From Lutibacter maritimus (lineage in GTDB: Bacteria > Bacteroidota > Bacteroidia > Flavobacteriales > Flavobacteriaceae), in NCBI RefSeq assembly GCF_900116115.1, contig NZ_FOZP01000006.1:1-64000 (forward strand): DNA of 64,000 nt, written 5' to 3'. A program made the position numbers and the translations under genes. Below are positions 9,855 through 19,325 of the stretch, piece after piece. The notes under the pieces were generated by a model. It searched no databases. It saw only the letters and a list, made by a program, of their open reading frames with translations, and had not been told where the DNA came from. How positions within the stretch are numbered: position 1 is the first letter of the stretch; the number at the start of each line of letters is the position of its first letter.

Positions 9855-9862
9855 TATATTTG
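9855..9862 (+). promoter_or_regulatory. -7 element of the acylase-lacI-yifB unit
   Basis: TATATTTG fits TAnnTTTG and ends 26 bp before the acylase ATG at 9889. No clear TTG lies at -33. Confidence 0.45.
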
Positions 9863-9888
9863 ATGTAACTAAAAAAATATACATATAA

Positions 9889-12279
9889 ATGCGAATTCTT
9901 AAAAAGATTTTCATATCAATTGTAGTAATAATACTACTATTTTTTGCTGGAATTTGGATTTATTTCAACAGCCTAAAACCGACTTATGCAGGCGAATTAC
10001 AATTAGATAATATTGAAGATGAGACTTCTGTATATTTTGATGATTATGGGATTCCTCATATTTATGCACAAAACCAAGAAGATGCTTTAACTGCTTTAGG
10101 CTACGTTCACGCGCAAGACAGGTTGTTTCAAATGGAATTAATGCGTCGCATCGCTCCTGCCAGACTTTCAGAGATTTTTGGTAAAGACATGGTTAAAAAC
10201 GATCTGTTTTTTTCTAAATTAGGAATTGATGAGGCATCAAAAAAAACCATTGAAAAATTAGATAAAAATAGTGAAACATATAAATTATGCACCGCATATT
10301 TAAATGGTGTAAATCAGTTTATAGAAAATGGCCCAACACCTATTGAGTTTACTTTAATTGGTATTGAAAAAGAAAAATACACATTAAAAGACATGTACAA
10401 TATACTTGGCTATATGTCTTTTAGTTTTGCAATGGCTCAAAAAACAGACCCGCTATTATCTGTAATTCAACAAAAATTAGGCGAAAATTATTTAAAGGAA
10501 TTAAATATTGACAGCAATCCAAATTCAACTTTTATAAAAACCTCTAAATCAACCATAGAAAGTTTTGAAAACCTTATTGTTCAAGCCTCAGAAGTTTTAA
10601 AAACATCACCAATACCGCCTTTTATTGGTAGTAATAGCTGGGTAGTTTCGTCAAAAAAAACAACAACAGGAAAAGTGCTTTTTGCAAACGACCCACATAT
10701 TGGTTATTCACAACCTTCGGTTTGGTTTGAAGCACACATTGTTACGCCAAATTATGAAATGTATGGTTATCATATTGCTGGTGTAGCTTTTCCACTTTTA
10801 GGCCACAACAGAAAATATGCTTATGGTTTAACCATGTTTGAAAATGATGATATTGATTTTTACCAAGAAGAAAACAATCCTACAAATAATAATCAATATA
10901 AAACAGCAAATGGTTATTCTAATTACACAACAACTAGTAAAACAATTAAAGTTAAAAATGAAGATGATATATTAGTTGAAATAAAATCTACCAATCACGG
11001 TCCAATAATGAACAATGCTATTGACGGAATTTCGCAAACCGAACCCATTGCAATGTCTTGGATTTACACAAAAATTGATGCCAATGTTTTAGAAGCATTA
11101 TACCACATTTCTAGGGCAACTAAAATGGCCGATATTAAAAAAGGAGTTTCTATGATCCACGCTCCAGGATTAAATATAATGTACGGAGATGCTGATGGAA
11201 ATATTGCTTGGTGGGCTGCTGGTAAATTGTATAAATTAAAATCAAATGCCAATAGAAAGTTTATTTTAAATGGCGCATCTGGAGAAGATGATGTTGAAGA
11301 ATATTTAGATTTTAACCAAAACCCAATGGCTGAAAATCCTTCTTGGAATTATGTCTATTCCGCAAATAATCAACCAGATACAATTGCCAATATTTTATAT
11401 CCTGGTTATTATTTACCTGAAGACAGAGCCAAAAGAATTGTTCAACTATTAGAACCAAAAAATAATTGGACCAAAGAAACAATGAGTCAAATGATTAATG
11501 ATAATACTTCATCAGTTTCATCAGACATTATTAAAGAATTTACATCAATTATGGACTATAATTCGTTTTCCAAAAACGAACAAAACGCCATTGATATTTT
11601 ACAACTTTGGGATGGTTCTAACACTATTGATAATGTTGCTCCTACAATTTATAACAAATGGATATATCTGTATTTAAAAAATACTTTTGAAGATGAATTA
11701 GGTGAAAAATTATTTAACCAACTTAATGCAACACATTTAATGAAACGAATGATTGCAAACCAAATTGAAAAAGAAAATTCCATCTGGTGGGACAATGTTA
11801 ATACCAATAATATAAAAGAAACTAAGAAAGAAATTTTAACAACATCATTTACCCAAGCAATTAATTCATTAGAAAATCAACTTGGAGACAATATTATGCT
11901 ATGGAATTGGGGAAAAGTTCATACCTTAGAGCATCCGCATCCGATAGGAACAATTTCTTACTTAAAAAAGTATTTTAACGTAGGACCTTTTCCAATGAAT
12001 GGCGCAAGAGAAGTTATTGACAATAGAGGTTTTGAATATAATGATAGTGGTATTTATAAAATTACTGCCGGACCTTCAACAAGAAGAATTATAGATTTTT
12101 CAGACATTGAGAACAGTATTAGTATTCTACCAACTGGTCAGTCTGGAAACCCTTTTAGTAAACATTTTAAAGATCAAGTTGAAATGTATAACAAAGGACA
12201 ATTCAGAAAAATGAAAATGAATAAAAAAGAAATAATTACAACGTCTACTAAACTAACTATTTTACCTAAAAATGAGTAA
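9889..12279 (+). CDS. Penicillin-acylase-family Ntn hydrolase
   Basis: 796 residues with an N-terminal membrane anchor or signal (about 5-25), an alpha-subunit region, a linker, and the beta-subunit starting at the Gly-Ser junction in FIGSNSW; Ser248 would be the autocatalytically freed nucleophile. DPHIGY and the later NDNTSSVSSD segments also fit the family. Members hydrolyse amide bonds in penicillins, acyl-homoserine lactones or other acyl-amides. The true substrate is not predictable here. The protein would act in the periplasm. Its last 8 bases overlap the start of the LacI-family gene, indicating translational coupling. Confidence 0.88.
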   Translation: MRILKKIFISIVVIILLFFAGIWIYFNSLKPTYAGELQLDNIEDETSVYFDDYGIPHIYAQNQEDALTALGYVHAQDRLFQMELMRRIAPARLSEIFGKDMVKNDLFFSKLGIDEASKKTIEKLDKNSETYKLCTAYLNGVNQFIENGPTPIEFTLIGIEKEKYTLKDMYNILGYMSFSFAMAQKTDPLLSVIQQKLGENYLKELNIDSNPNSTFIKTSKSTIESFENLIVQASEVLKTSPIPPFIGSNSWVVSSKKTTTGKVLFANDPHIGYSQPSVWFEAHIVTPNYEMYGYHIAGVAFPLLGHNRKYAYGLTMFENDDIDFYQEENNPTNNNQYKTANGYSNYTTTSKTIKVKNEDDILVEIKSTNHGPIMNNAIDGISQTEPIAMSWIYTKIDANVLEALYHISRATKMADIKKGVSMIHAPGLNIMYGDADGNIAWWAAGKLYKLKSNANRKFILNGASGEDDVEEYLDFNQNPMAENPSWNYVYSANNQPDTIANILYPGYYLPEDRAKRIVQLLEPKNNWTKETMSQMINDNTSSVSSDIIKEFTSIMDYNSFSKNEQNAIDILQLWDGSNTIDNVAPTIYNKWIYLYLKNTFEDELGEKLFNQLNATHLMKRMIANQIEKENSIWWDNVNTNNIKETKKEILTTSFTQAINSLENQLGDNIMLWNWGKVHTLEHPHPIGTISYLKKYFNVGPFPMNGAREVIDNRGFEYNDSGIYKITAGPSTRRIIDFSDIENSISILPTGQSGNPFSKHFKDQVEMYNKGQFRKMKMNKKEIITTSTKLTILPKNE

Positions 12280-13306
12280 GAGAATAACCATAAAACAAAT
12301 TGCACAAGCACTGCACGTTTCAATTTCAACTGTTTCTAAAGCTTTAAATGATAGTTATGAAATTAGTGATGAAACAAAGAAAAAAATTCAAGAATACGCA
12401 AAATTGCATAAGTATAAACCAAATACTTTAGCATTAAGCCTACAAAACAAAAAAACCAAAACTATTGGTATTATTATACCAAATATTCTTACTTATTATT
12501 TTGCCAGAGTTTTGCGTGGAATTGAAAAAGTTGCTACCGAAAAAGGCTATAATATTATAACTTGCATCACAAATGAATCTTATAAAAAAGAGGTAGACAC
12601 CATGCAAATGTTGTCTAACGGTACCATTGATGGTTTCATAGCTTGCATGTCTGAAGAAACATTAAAACTTCAAAAATTTGATCATTTTCATGATATTTTA
12701 GAAGAAGGAACTCCAATTGTTTTATACGATAGAACACACCAAGATATTAATTGTGATAAAGTAGTTACTGATACTGTAAAAAGCGCCTATAAAGCAACTC
12801 GATTTTTAATGAAATCTGGTTGTAAAAATATAGCATTGGTCTCCGTTTCAGAAGGTTTAAATGTTAGTGAATTTAGTGCTAAAGGTTACAGAAAAGCACT
12901 TAAAAAATATGATTTTCCAATCAATGAAAACTTAATTATTCGTCAACATGATGAAACCAATTTGAAAGAACGAATTATAAAAATGTTGGATACAAACAAA
13001 GTTGATGGTATTTTTACAGTTGATGAAATTTCAGGAGCCATAACCATTCAGGCATTAGATGCAAAAAATATTAAAATACCTGAAGAAGTTTCTATTATTG
13101 GTTTTACAAACGGAATGATATCACGCTACAGCACACCGCCACTAACAAGTGTTAATAGGTTTGCACACACAACAGGTGAAACTGCAGCCGCAAGGTTAAT
13201 TAATAAGATTGAAGAAAAAATTGATTTTGAAGATATTAAAACAGAAATTATTAAAACAAAACTGGTTGAACGTGAATCAACAAAAAAACTTTTCATAAAG
13301 TTTTAA
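12272..13306 (+). CDS. LacI-family transcriptional regulator
   Basis: 344 residues. The N-terminal helix-turn-helix (ITIKQIAQALHVSISTVSKALND, about 4-26) and hinge helix (about 45-58, with LALSLQNKKTKTIG) are followed by a periplasmic-binding-protein-like effector domain (60-335) that carries the usual IIPN and VDGIFTVDE segments. The effector is unknown. The gene overlaps the acylase by 8 bp and precedes yifB by 19 bp. The nearest sugar locus begins 6 kb downstream; a CG-centred near-palindrome before susC (26701-26714) could be one of its targets, but this is a guess. Confidence 0.92.
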   Translation: MSKRITIKQIAQALHVSISTVSKALNDSYEISDETKKKIQEYAKLHKYKPNTLALSLQNKKTKTIGIIIPNILTYYFARVLRGIEKVATEKGYNIITCITNESYKKEVDTMQMLSNGTIDGFIACMSEETLKLQKFDHFHDILEEGTPIVLYDRTHQDINCDKVVTDTVKSAYKATRFLMKSGCKNIALVSVSEGLNVSEFSAKGYRKALKKYDFPINENLIIRQHDETNLKERIIKMLDTNKVDGIFTVDEISGAITIQALDAKNIKIPEEVSIIGFTNGMISRYSTPPLTSVNRFAHTTGETAAARLINKIEEKIDFEDIKTEIIKTKLVERESTKKLFIKF

Positions 13307-13325
13307 AATATATAAACAAATTGCT

Positions 13326-14861
13326 ATGCTTGTTAAAATTTTTGGTAGCGCCGTTTTCGGTGTTGAAGCTACTACTATTATTGTTGAAGTAAATATAGAT
13401 AAAGGAATTGGCTATCATTTGGTTGGTTTACCCGATAATGCTATTAAAGAAAGTAGTTATAGAATTTCAGCAGCACTTAACAACAACGGTTACAAATTAC
13501 CAGGAAAAAAAATTACCATAAATATGGCACCGGCAGATCTGAGAAAAGAAGGTTCCGCCTACGATTTAACTCTAGCTGTAGGAATTTTAGCAGCTTCCAA
13601 TCAAATAAAATCAGATAACATTGACAAATACATTATTATGGGTGAACTTTCATTAGACGGAAGTTTACAACCTATAAAAGGAGCCTTACCTATTGCCATA
13701 AAAGCTTTAGAAGAAGGTTTTGTCGGTTTTATTTTACCAAAACAAAATGCTAAAGAGGCTGCAATAGTAAACGGATTAAAAGTTTATGGAATTGAAAACA
13801 TAACCGAAGTCATTCATTTTTTTGATAAAAATATAGCTTTAGAACAAACTATAATTGATACAAGAGCTGAGTTTTATAAAAATTTAAACAATCCTGAATT
13901 TGATTTCGCTGATGTAAAAGGACAAGAGTCTGTAAAAAGATCTATGGAAATTGCTGCGGCAGGTGGACATAACATCATTTTAGTTGGACCTCCAGGAAGT
14001 GGAAAAACTATGTTAAGTAAACGGTTAGCATCAATTTTACCACCAATGACTTTACAAGAAGCGCTAGAAACCACAAAAATTCATTCAGTTGTTGGAAAAG
14101 TAAAAGACGCTGGATTAATGAGTCAACGCCCATTTAGATCACCTCATCATACAATTTCCGATGTTGCGTTAGTTGGAGGCGGTCAATATCCGCAGCCTGG
14201 CGAAATTTCGTTATCTCATAATGGCGTTTTATTTTTAGATGAATTACCTGAATTTAAACGTACTGTTTTAGAAGTTATGCGTCAACCTTTAGAAGATAGA
14301 GAAGTTACAATTTCTCGTGCAAAATTTACTGTTACATATCCAAGTAGTTTTATGTTGGTAGCAAGTATGAACCCAAGTCCAAGTGGCTATTTTAATGATC
14401 CTGATGCTCCAGTTACCTCATCACCAGCCGAAATGCAACGTTATTTAAGTAAAATATCTGGCCCGTTATTAGACCGGATTGATATTCATATTGAAGTAAA
14501 CCCTGTTCCGTTTGAAAAACTTTCAGAAGAACGATTAGGCGAACCAAGTAAAATTATAAGAGAACGCGTTACAAAAGCAAGAGAAATTCAGTCGAAACGA
14601 TTTCATAAAATAGAAAATGTGCATTACAATGCTCAAATGAGTGTAAATCAAATTCGAAAATTTTGTAAATTAAGTGATGAAAGCAAGATACTTTTAAAAA
14701 ATGCTATGGAACGTTTAAATCTATCAGCAAGAGCTTACGACAGAATTTTAAAAGTTTCAAGAACCATCGCTGATTTAGACGGAACTGAAAATATTTCATC
14801 TTCACATATATCAGAGGCAATTCAATACAGAAGTTTAGATAGAGAAGGATGGCTAGGTTAA
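13326..14861 (+). CDS. YifB/ComM-family Mg-chelatase-like AAA+ ATPase
   Basis: 511 residues. The N-terminal Lon-protease-like fold domain (ChlI, about 20-140) is followed by the AAA+ core with Walker A GPPGSGKT (221-228), Walker B VLFLDELPEF and sensor segment VASMNPSPSGYF, and by a C-terminal Mg_chelatase_C helical region that ends with ISEAIQYRSLDR. ComM helicases of this family promote branch migration during natural transformation in other bacteria; the role here is inferred from the family. It probably shares a transcript with the lacI gene. The stop overlaps the convergent EamA gene by 4 bp. Confidence 0.93.
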   Translation: MLVKIFGSAVFGVEATTIIVEVNIDKGIGYHLVGLPDNAIKESSYRISAALNNNGYKLPGKKITINMAPADLRKEGSAYDLTLAVGILAASNQIKSDNIDKYIIMGELSLDGSLQPIKGALPIAIKALEEGFVGFILPKQNAKEAAIVNGLKVYGIENITEVIHFFDKNIALEQTIIDTRAEFYKNLNNPEFDFADVKGQESVKRSMEIAAAGGHNIILVGPPGSGKTMLSKRLASILPPMTLQEALETTKIHSVVGKVKDAGLMSQRPFRSPHHTISDVALVGGGQYPQPGEISLSHNGVLFLDELPEFKRTVLEVMRQPLEDREVTISRAKFTVTYPSSFMLVASMNPSPSGYFNDPDAPVTSSPAEMQRYLSKISGPLLDRIDIHIEVNPVPFEKLSEERLGEPSKIIRERVTKAREIQSKRFHKIENVHYNAQMSVNQIRKFCKLSDESKILLKNAMERLNLSARAYDRILKVSRTIADLDGTENISSSHISEAIQYRSLDREGWLG

Positions 14862-15706
14862 ATATTAACTTTTTTTCTCTTTAAATAAACATTATAGATT
14901 AAACTAAACATAATTAGTAAAATACCTAAAAGAGTCCATAAATTATAGATTTCTCCAAACCAAAAAGCTCCAATCATAATCATAAAAACTACTTCTAAAT
15001 ATTTTAATGGAGCAATAACATTTGTTTCATGAGTTTGGAATGCTTTTGTTAAATACAATTGACCAACATAACCAAAAACTCCTAAACTTAGTAGTAACAA
15101 CCATTCTATGAAATTTGGAGACTTCCACTGGTTGACAGACATTACTCCGCCAAAAACAAATGCCATAACCATAAAATAATTAATAATTACCAATGGATTT
15201 TCTGAATCTCCAATTTTACGAATCAACACAAAAATGACACCTAAAAAAATTGCAGATAAAATAGCTAATATAAAACCTATAGAATTTATATTCCCCCCAA
15301 ATCCTTTAATAGTTAAAACGCCTATAAATGCAACTAAAAACAGCAACCATTGCATTGGTTTTATTTTTTCTTTTAAGAAAAAAAATGCGAAAATTGATGC
15401 GAAAATTGGAGATGTATATCTCAATGAAACAGCAGTACCAAGAGTTAAATAATTTAAAGATTGAAAGAAACATGTTAAAGATATTACACCCGCAACACCT
15501 CTAATAAGCAACCATTTTTTATTGTTTCCAAGAATAGGAATTTGGTGCTTTAAAATTAATGGAATCGTAAAAAGCAAAGTACCTATTGACCTAAAAAAGA
15601 CAATTTGATATGCACTAAAATCATTTAAATATTTTACTACAGCGTTCATTAGCGCAAATGCGATTACGCTAAAAATCATATAAAAAATTGCTTTTGAGCT
15701 ATTCAT
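14858..15706 (-). CDS. EamA/DMT-family permease
   Basis: 282 residues with about ten hydrophobic helices arranged as two EamA repeats (about 5-135 and 145-275). The early segment MNAVVKYLNDFSAYQIVFFR is typical of the RhaT/EamA group. It would sit in the inner membrane as an exporter or importer of small metabolites; the substrate is not predictable. It has its own promoter (15744-15773) and converges on yifB with a 4-bp overlap. Confidence 0.88.
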   Translation of the reverse strand: MNSSKAIFYMIFSVIAFALMNAVVKYLNDFSAYQIVFFRSIGTLLFTIPLILKHQIPILGNNKKWLLIRGVAGVISLTCFFQSLNYLTLGTAVSLRYTSPIFASIFAFFFLKEKIKPMQWLLFLVAFIGVLTIKGFGGNINSIGFILAILSAIFLGVIFVLIRKIGDSENPLVIINYFMVMAFVFGGVMSVNQWKSPNFIEWLLLLSLGVFGYVGQLYLTKAFQTHETNVIAPLKYLEVVFMIMIGAFWFGEIYNLWTLLGILLIMFSLIYNVYLKRKKVNI

Positions 15707-15743
15707 GAAAAAGTAACCTTTACTATTTAAACTAAATAGCGTG

Positions 15744-15773
15744 CAAAAATAACATTAAAAAAACTAAAAACAA
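15744..15773 (-). promoter_or_regulatory. Promoter of the EamA permease gene
   Basis: Read on the minus strand: TTG (15773-15771), 19 bp, TATTTTTG (15751-15744). Both elements and the spacing fit the Bacteroidota housekeeping promoter. The ATG is at 15706. Confidence 0.65.
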
Positions 15774-15905
15774 TTTAATATATCAAAACAATATACAAAA
15801 GAAAGTTATGAATTTATATACAAAACATAAAAAGAGTGGCTAAGTCAAACCTTAAATTTTTGTTAAAATCCTTCTAAAAAACTCACTAACAGTATTTCAA
15901 AATTG

Positions 15906-15913
15906 TAACTTTG
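15906..15913 (+). promoter_or_regulatory. -7 element of the tricorn-like protease gene
   Basis: TAACTTTG fits TAnnTTTG and lies 26 bp before the ATG at 15940. No TTG stands at the expected -33 position. Confidence 0.45.
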
Positions 15914-15939
15914 ATTATATACCCAAATAATCAAACTTT

Positions 15940-18900
15940 ATGAAAAACAAATTACTTGTAACATTATGTATTTTAGCAACATCTATAGTATTTTCACAAA
16001 ACAATCCGCTAATTAACACACCTGCATTAAGTCCCGATGGAAAATTAATTGCATTTAATTATCAAGGCGACATTTGGACTGTTGATATTCATGGTGAAAA
16101 TTTAAAAAGACTTACAATACACGAAGCATACGATGCCAATCCTATTTGGAGTGCCGATGGAAAAACAATTGCTTTCCAAAGTGATCGTTTTGGAAATGAT
16201 GATGTTTTTACTATTTCTGTTAACGGCGGAATTCCAAAACGCATCACATACCATTCTGCAAATGATAAAGTAACAGATTTTACAGCCGATGGAACTATTT
16301 ATTTTGCAACAGCAAGAGAATTTGTTCAACTAGAACGCGAACCAGAAGTTCAGTATGTGAGTGCAAATGGAGGAACACCTTTTAGATTGTTAAATGCCGT
16401 TGGTTTTGATGCTACGTTATCTCCAAACAAAAAATTTATAGCTTTTACTAGAGGTTCTTGTAGAATTGAACGCGAAGCTTATAAAGGACCTGCTAATAGA
16501 GATATTTGGGTGTACGATATTAAAAATGATAAATACAACCAAATCACAACTTTTGAAGGACAGGATTTAGCACCGCAATGGGCAAATAACAACACGCTTT
16601 ATTTTCAGTCTGCACTAACAGACAAATACAATGTTCATAAAGTTAATATTGATGAAAACGGAAATAAATCTGGCGATATTTCACAAATTACTTTCTTAAA
16701 AGATATGGGAATATTTTCATTTAATTTAAGTAAAAACGGTACAGATTTAGTCATGGTTTCTGGTGATAAAGTTTCAACAGTAAATGTAAATACTAAAAAA
16801 GTTACTCCAATAAATATTACCATACATAGTGATTATAGGTTTGACCCTATTGAAAGAAAAACATTCACTTCAAATGCTTCAGAAATTGAAGTTTCACCTA
16901 ATGGTAAATTAAGCGCTATTGTAATTAGAGGTGAGATTTTTATTCTTGAAAATAATCCAGATAAAAGTAGAGCTGTAAATGTTTCAAATTCTGCTTATAA
17001 AGATGAAGACGTTACTTGGTTAAATGATAATACTTTGCTATTTGTTTCTGATAGAAATGGGAAAAATAATATTTATACTGTAACATCTAATGATGTTAAC
17101 AACAAAAATATTTTCACTTCATTAAAACATAAAATTACACAAATCACAAACAGTAAAAAAGGTATCACCAATATAAAACTAGCACCAAATAAAAAACAAA
17201 TCGCTTACAATAATGGCTCTGAATTGATTGTTGCTAATATCTCTGAAGAGGCTAAAATAACTAATGAAATTACGCTTGTAAATGGTTGGGATACACCATC
17301 TGGAATAGCTTGGTCTCCAGATTCTAAATGGATAACTTATAGTTTAAGCGATTTATATTTTAATGAAGAAATTTATATTCATAAAGCTGATAATAGTAAA
17401 AAACCTGTAAATATTTCAATGCATCCAAAGTCAGATTCTAGAGCAATTTGGAGTGATGATGGATCTAAAATAGTTTTTTCTTCTAACAGAAACAATGGCG
17501 ATCACGATATTTGGTTTGTGTGGTTACAGAAAAAAGATTGGGAAAAAACAAAACAAGATTGGGAAGAAGCAAGCGATGAAAAGAAGGATAAAAAAGAGGA
17601 CAAATCTGAAGAAAAAACAGAAAAAAAAGTTGTTGATGTGATTATAGATTTTGAAGATATTCATGAACGTCAGCAACAAGTTACATCGTATAACGGTGGC
17701 GAATATTTAGCTGCTGTTTCTAAAGATGGAAAAACTTTTTACTACACAACTGGCAATAGTGGAAGAGGAAATCCTGATGTTACATCCGATTTATTTCAAA
17801 TTAATTGGGATGGAAAAGAAAACAAAGAAATAACAACTGGAAATTCCAGTCCAAGAAATATTTCTTTATCAGCTAAAGAAGATTTTATTTATTATTTAAG
17901 CAAAGGAAAAGCCAACCGAATAAAAATAGCTGGCTTAAAAAAAGAAAGTTTGCCGTTTTCTGCAAAAATGAATATTAATTATACGGAGGAAGCTAATCAA
18001 ATTTTTGAAGAAGCTTGGAACACAATTCAAGACCGTTTTTACGATCCAAATCATCATGGGCAAAATTGGACATCATTAAAAAACACTTATAAACCATTGG
18101 CTTTAAAAGCATCAACTAGAGAAGATTTTAAATACATTTTCAATATTATGTTAGGGCAAATTAATGCCAGTCATATGGGAATGTATCGTGGTGAAGAACG
18201 CAAAGAACTTCAAGATGAAACAACTGGTATTTTAGGCGTTGAATTTGAGCCAACATCAAACGGAAAATTAAAAATAAGCAAAGTTGTTCCAAACTCAGCT
18301 GCCGATAGAGAAATGAGCAAACTTGTTATGGGAGATATTATAACGTCTGTAAACGGTGAACCTGTATCAGTTTCTGAAAATATTTACAAACATTTAGTAG
18401 CTTCTAATAATGAAAAAATAATTTTAGGTGTTTCTTCAAACGGAAAAGAAAAAGAAGTAATAATTAGACCAAAATCAAGTGGTAGAGAAGATAATTACAA
18501 TGCTTGGGTAAAAGAATGTAAACGTTTAACTGATATTTATTCAAATGGAAGATTAGGATATGTTCACATTCAAGGAATGAACTGGGAAAGTTTTGAGCAT
18601 TTTGAAAGAGAATTAACTGCTGCTGGTTTAGGAAAAGAAGGTATTGTAATAGATGTTAGATATAATGGTGGAGGTTGGACAACCGATTATTTAATGGCTG
18701 TTTTAAGTGTAAAACAACACGCTTATACTATTCCTAGAGGCGCATCTAACGATTTAAGCAAAGACCATAAAGATTTTAAAAATTATTATCCATATAGCGA
18801 ACGATTACCTTTAGCTGCTTGGACTAAACCGTCTGTAGCCATTTGTAACCAAGCAAGTTACTCAAACGCTGAAATTTTTTCACATGCATATAAAGAATTA

Positions 18901-19146
18901 GGTATTGGTAAATTAGTAGGTATTCCAACTTTTGGAGCAGTAATATCAACTGGTGGACAAACTTTAATAGATGGTTCTTATGTTAGAGTTCCATTTAGAG
19001 GTTGGTATGTAAAATCATCTGAAAAAAATATGGACTTTACACCTGCTATGCCAGATGTTGTAATTGATAATTATCCTGATGAAAAAGCAAAAGGTAAAGA
19101 TTCTCAATTAAAAACCGCTGTTAATGAATTACTAAAAACATTGTAA
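15940..19146 (+). CDS. Tricorn-like S41 peptidase, periplasmic
   Basis: 1068 residues. A signal peptide (1-20, ending IVFSQ) precedes WD40-like/PD40 beta-propeller blades with repeated SPDGKxIAF-like and WSADG motifs over about 25-530. A Lys/Glu-rich linker lies near 540-570, further propeller repeats run to about 690, and the tricorn C1 helical region follows. A PDZ domain (about 765-850) and a C-terminal tail-specific-protease domain complete it. The catalytic region shows NASHMG (about 745) and the candidate nucleophile in SYSNAE (973-978). It probably degrades peptides in the periplasm. The gene stands alone and is closed by a strong terminator at 19267-19296. Confidence 0.92.
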   Translation: MKNKLLVTLCILATSIVFSQNNPLINTPALSPDGKLIAFNYQGDIWTVDIHGENLKRLTIHEAYDANPIWSADGKTIAFQSDRFGNDDVFTISVNGGIPKRITYHSANDKVTDFTADGTIYFATAREFVQLEREPEVQYVSANGGTPFRLLNAVGFDATLSPNKKFIAFTRGSCRIEREAYKGPANRDIWVYDIKNDKYNQITTFEGQDLAPQWANNNTLYFQSALTDKYNVHKVNIDENGNKSGDISQITFLKDMGIFSFNLSKNGTDLVMVSGDKVSTVNVNTKKVTPINITIHSDYRFDPIERKTFTSNASEIEVSPNGKLSAIVIRGEIFILENNPDKSRAVNVSNSAYKDEDVTWLNDNTLLFVSDRNGKNNIYTVTSNDVNNKNIFTSLKHKITQITNSKKGITNIKLAPNKKQIAYNNGSELIVANISEEAKITNEITLVNGWDTPSGIAWSPDSKWITYSLSDLYFNEEIYIHKADNSKKPVNISMHPKSDSRAIWSDDGSKIVFSSNRNNGDHDIWFVWLQKKDWEKTKQDWEEASDEKKDKKEDKSEEKTEKKVVDVIIDFEDIHERQQQVTSYNGGEYLAAVSKDGKTFYYTTGNSGRGNPDVTSDLFQINWDGKENKEITTGNSSPRNISLSAKEDFIYYLSKGKANRIKIAGLKKESLPFSAKMNINYTEEANQIFEEAWNTIQDRFYDPNHHGQNWTSLKNTYKPLALKASTREDFKYIFNIMLGQINASHMGMYRGEERKELQDETTGILGVEFEPTSNGKLKISKVVPNSAADREMSKLVMGDIITSVNGEPVSVSENIYKHLVASNNEKIILGVSSNGKEKEVIIRPKSSGREDNYNAWVKECKRLTDIYSNGRLGYVHIQGMNWESFEHFERELTAAGLGKEGIVIDVRYNGGGWTTDYLMAVLSVKQHAYTIPRGASNDLSKDHKDFKNYYPYSERLPLAAWTKPSVAICNQASYSNAEIFSHAYKELGIGKLVGIPTFGAVISTGGQTLIDGSYVRVPFRGWYVKSSEKNMDFTPAMPDVVIDNYPDEKAKGKDSQLKTAVNELLKTL

Positions 19147-19266
19147 AAAGGGGAAAATCCCCCTATCAAAAGGGTGTAATTCATTCTTAATAGTTTTTTT
19201 CAATATTTAAATTTGCTATCAAGAAAAAGAATATAGTCTATTGTTAATTTAGGGAAATTGCAAAGA

Positions 19267-19296
19267 AAAAAACCACTCTATTATGAGTGGTTTTTT
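19267..19296. terminator. Bidirectional terminator between the protease gene and the N-glycan locus
   Basis: A perfect 12-bp stem (AAAAAACCACTC, 19267-19278, with GAGTGGTTTTTT, 19285-19296) and a 6-base loop. A-tract and T-tract flank the GC part symmetrically, so it can end transcripts from both sides. It separates the convergent tricorn-like protease and sugar-permease genes. Confidence 0.9.
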
Positions 19297-19325
19297 AAAT
19301 TATAATTCAACTATAAAATTAATAC

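Noticed and set aside
19150-19163. GGGGAAAATCCCCC hairpin just after the tricorn-like protease gene
   Set aside because: The stem is short with a tight loop and no T-run directly after; the 12-bp hairpin at 19267-19296 is the better terminator.
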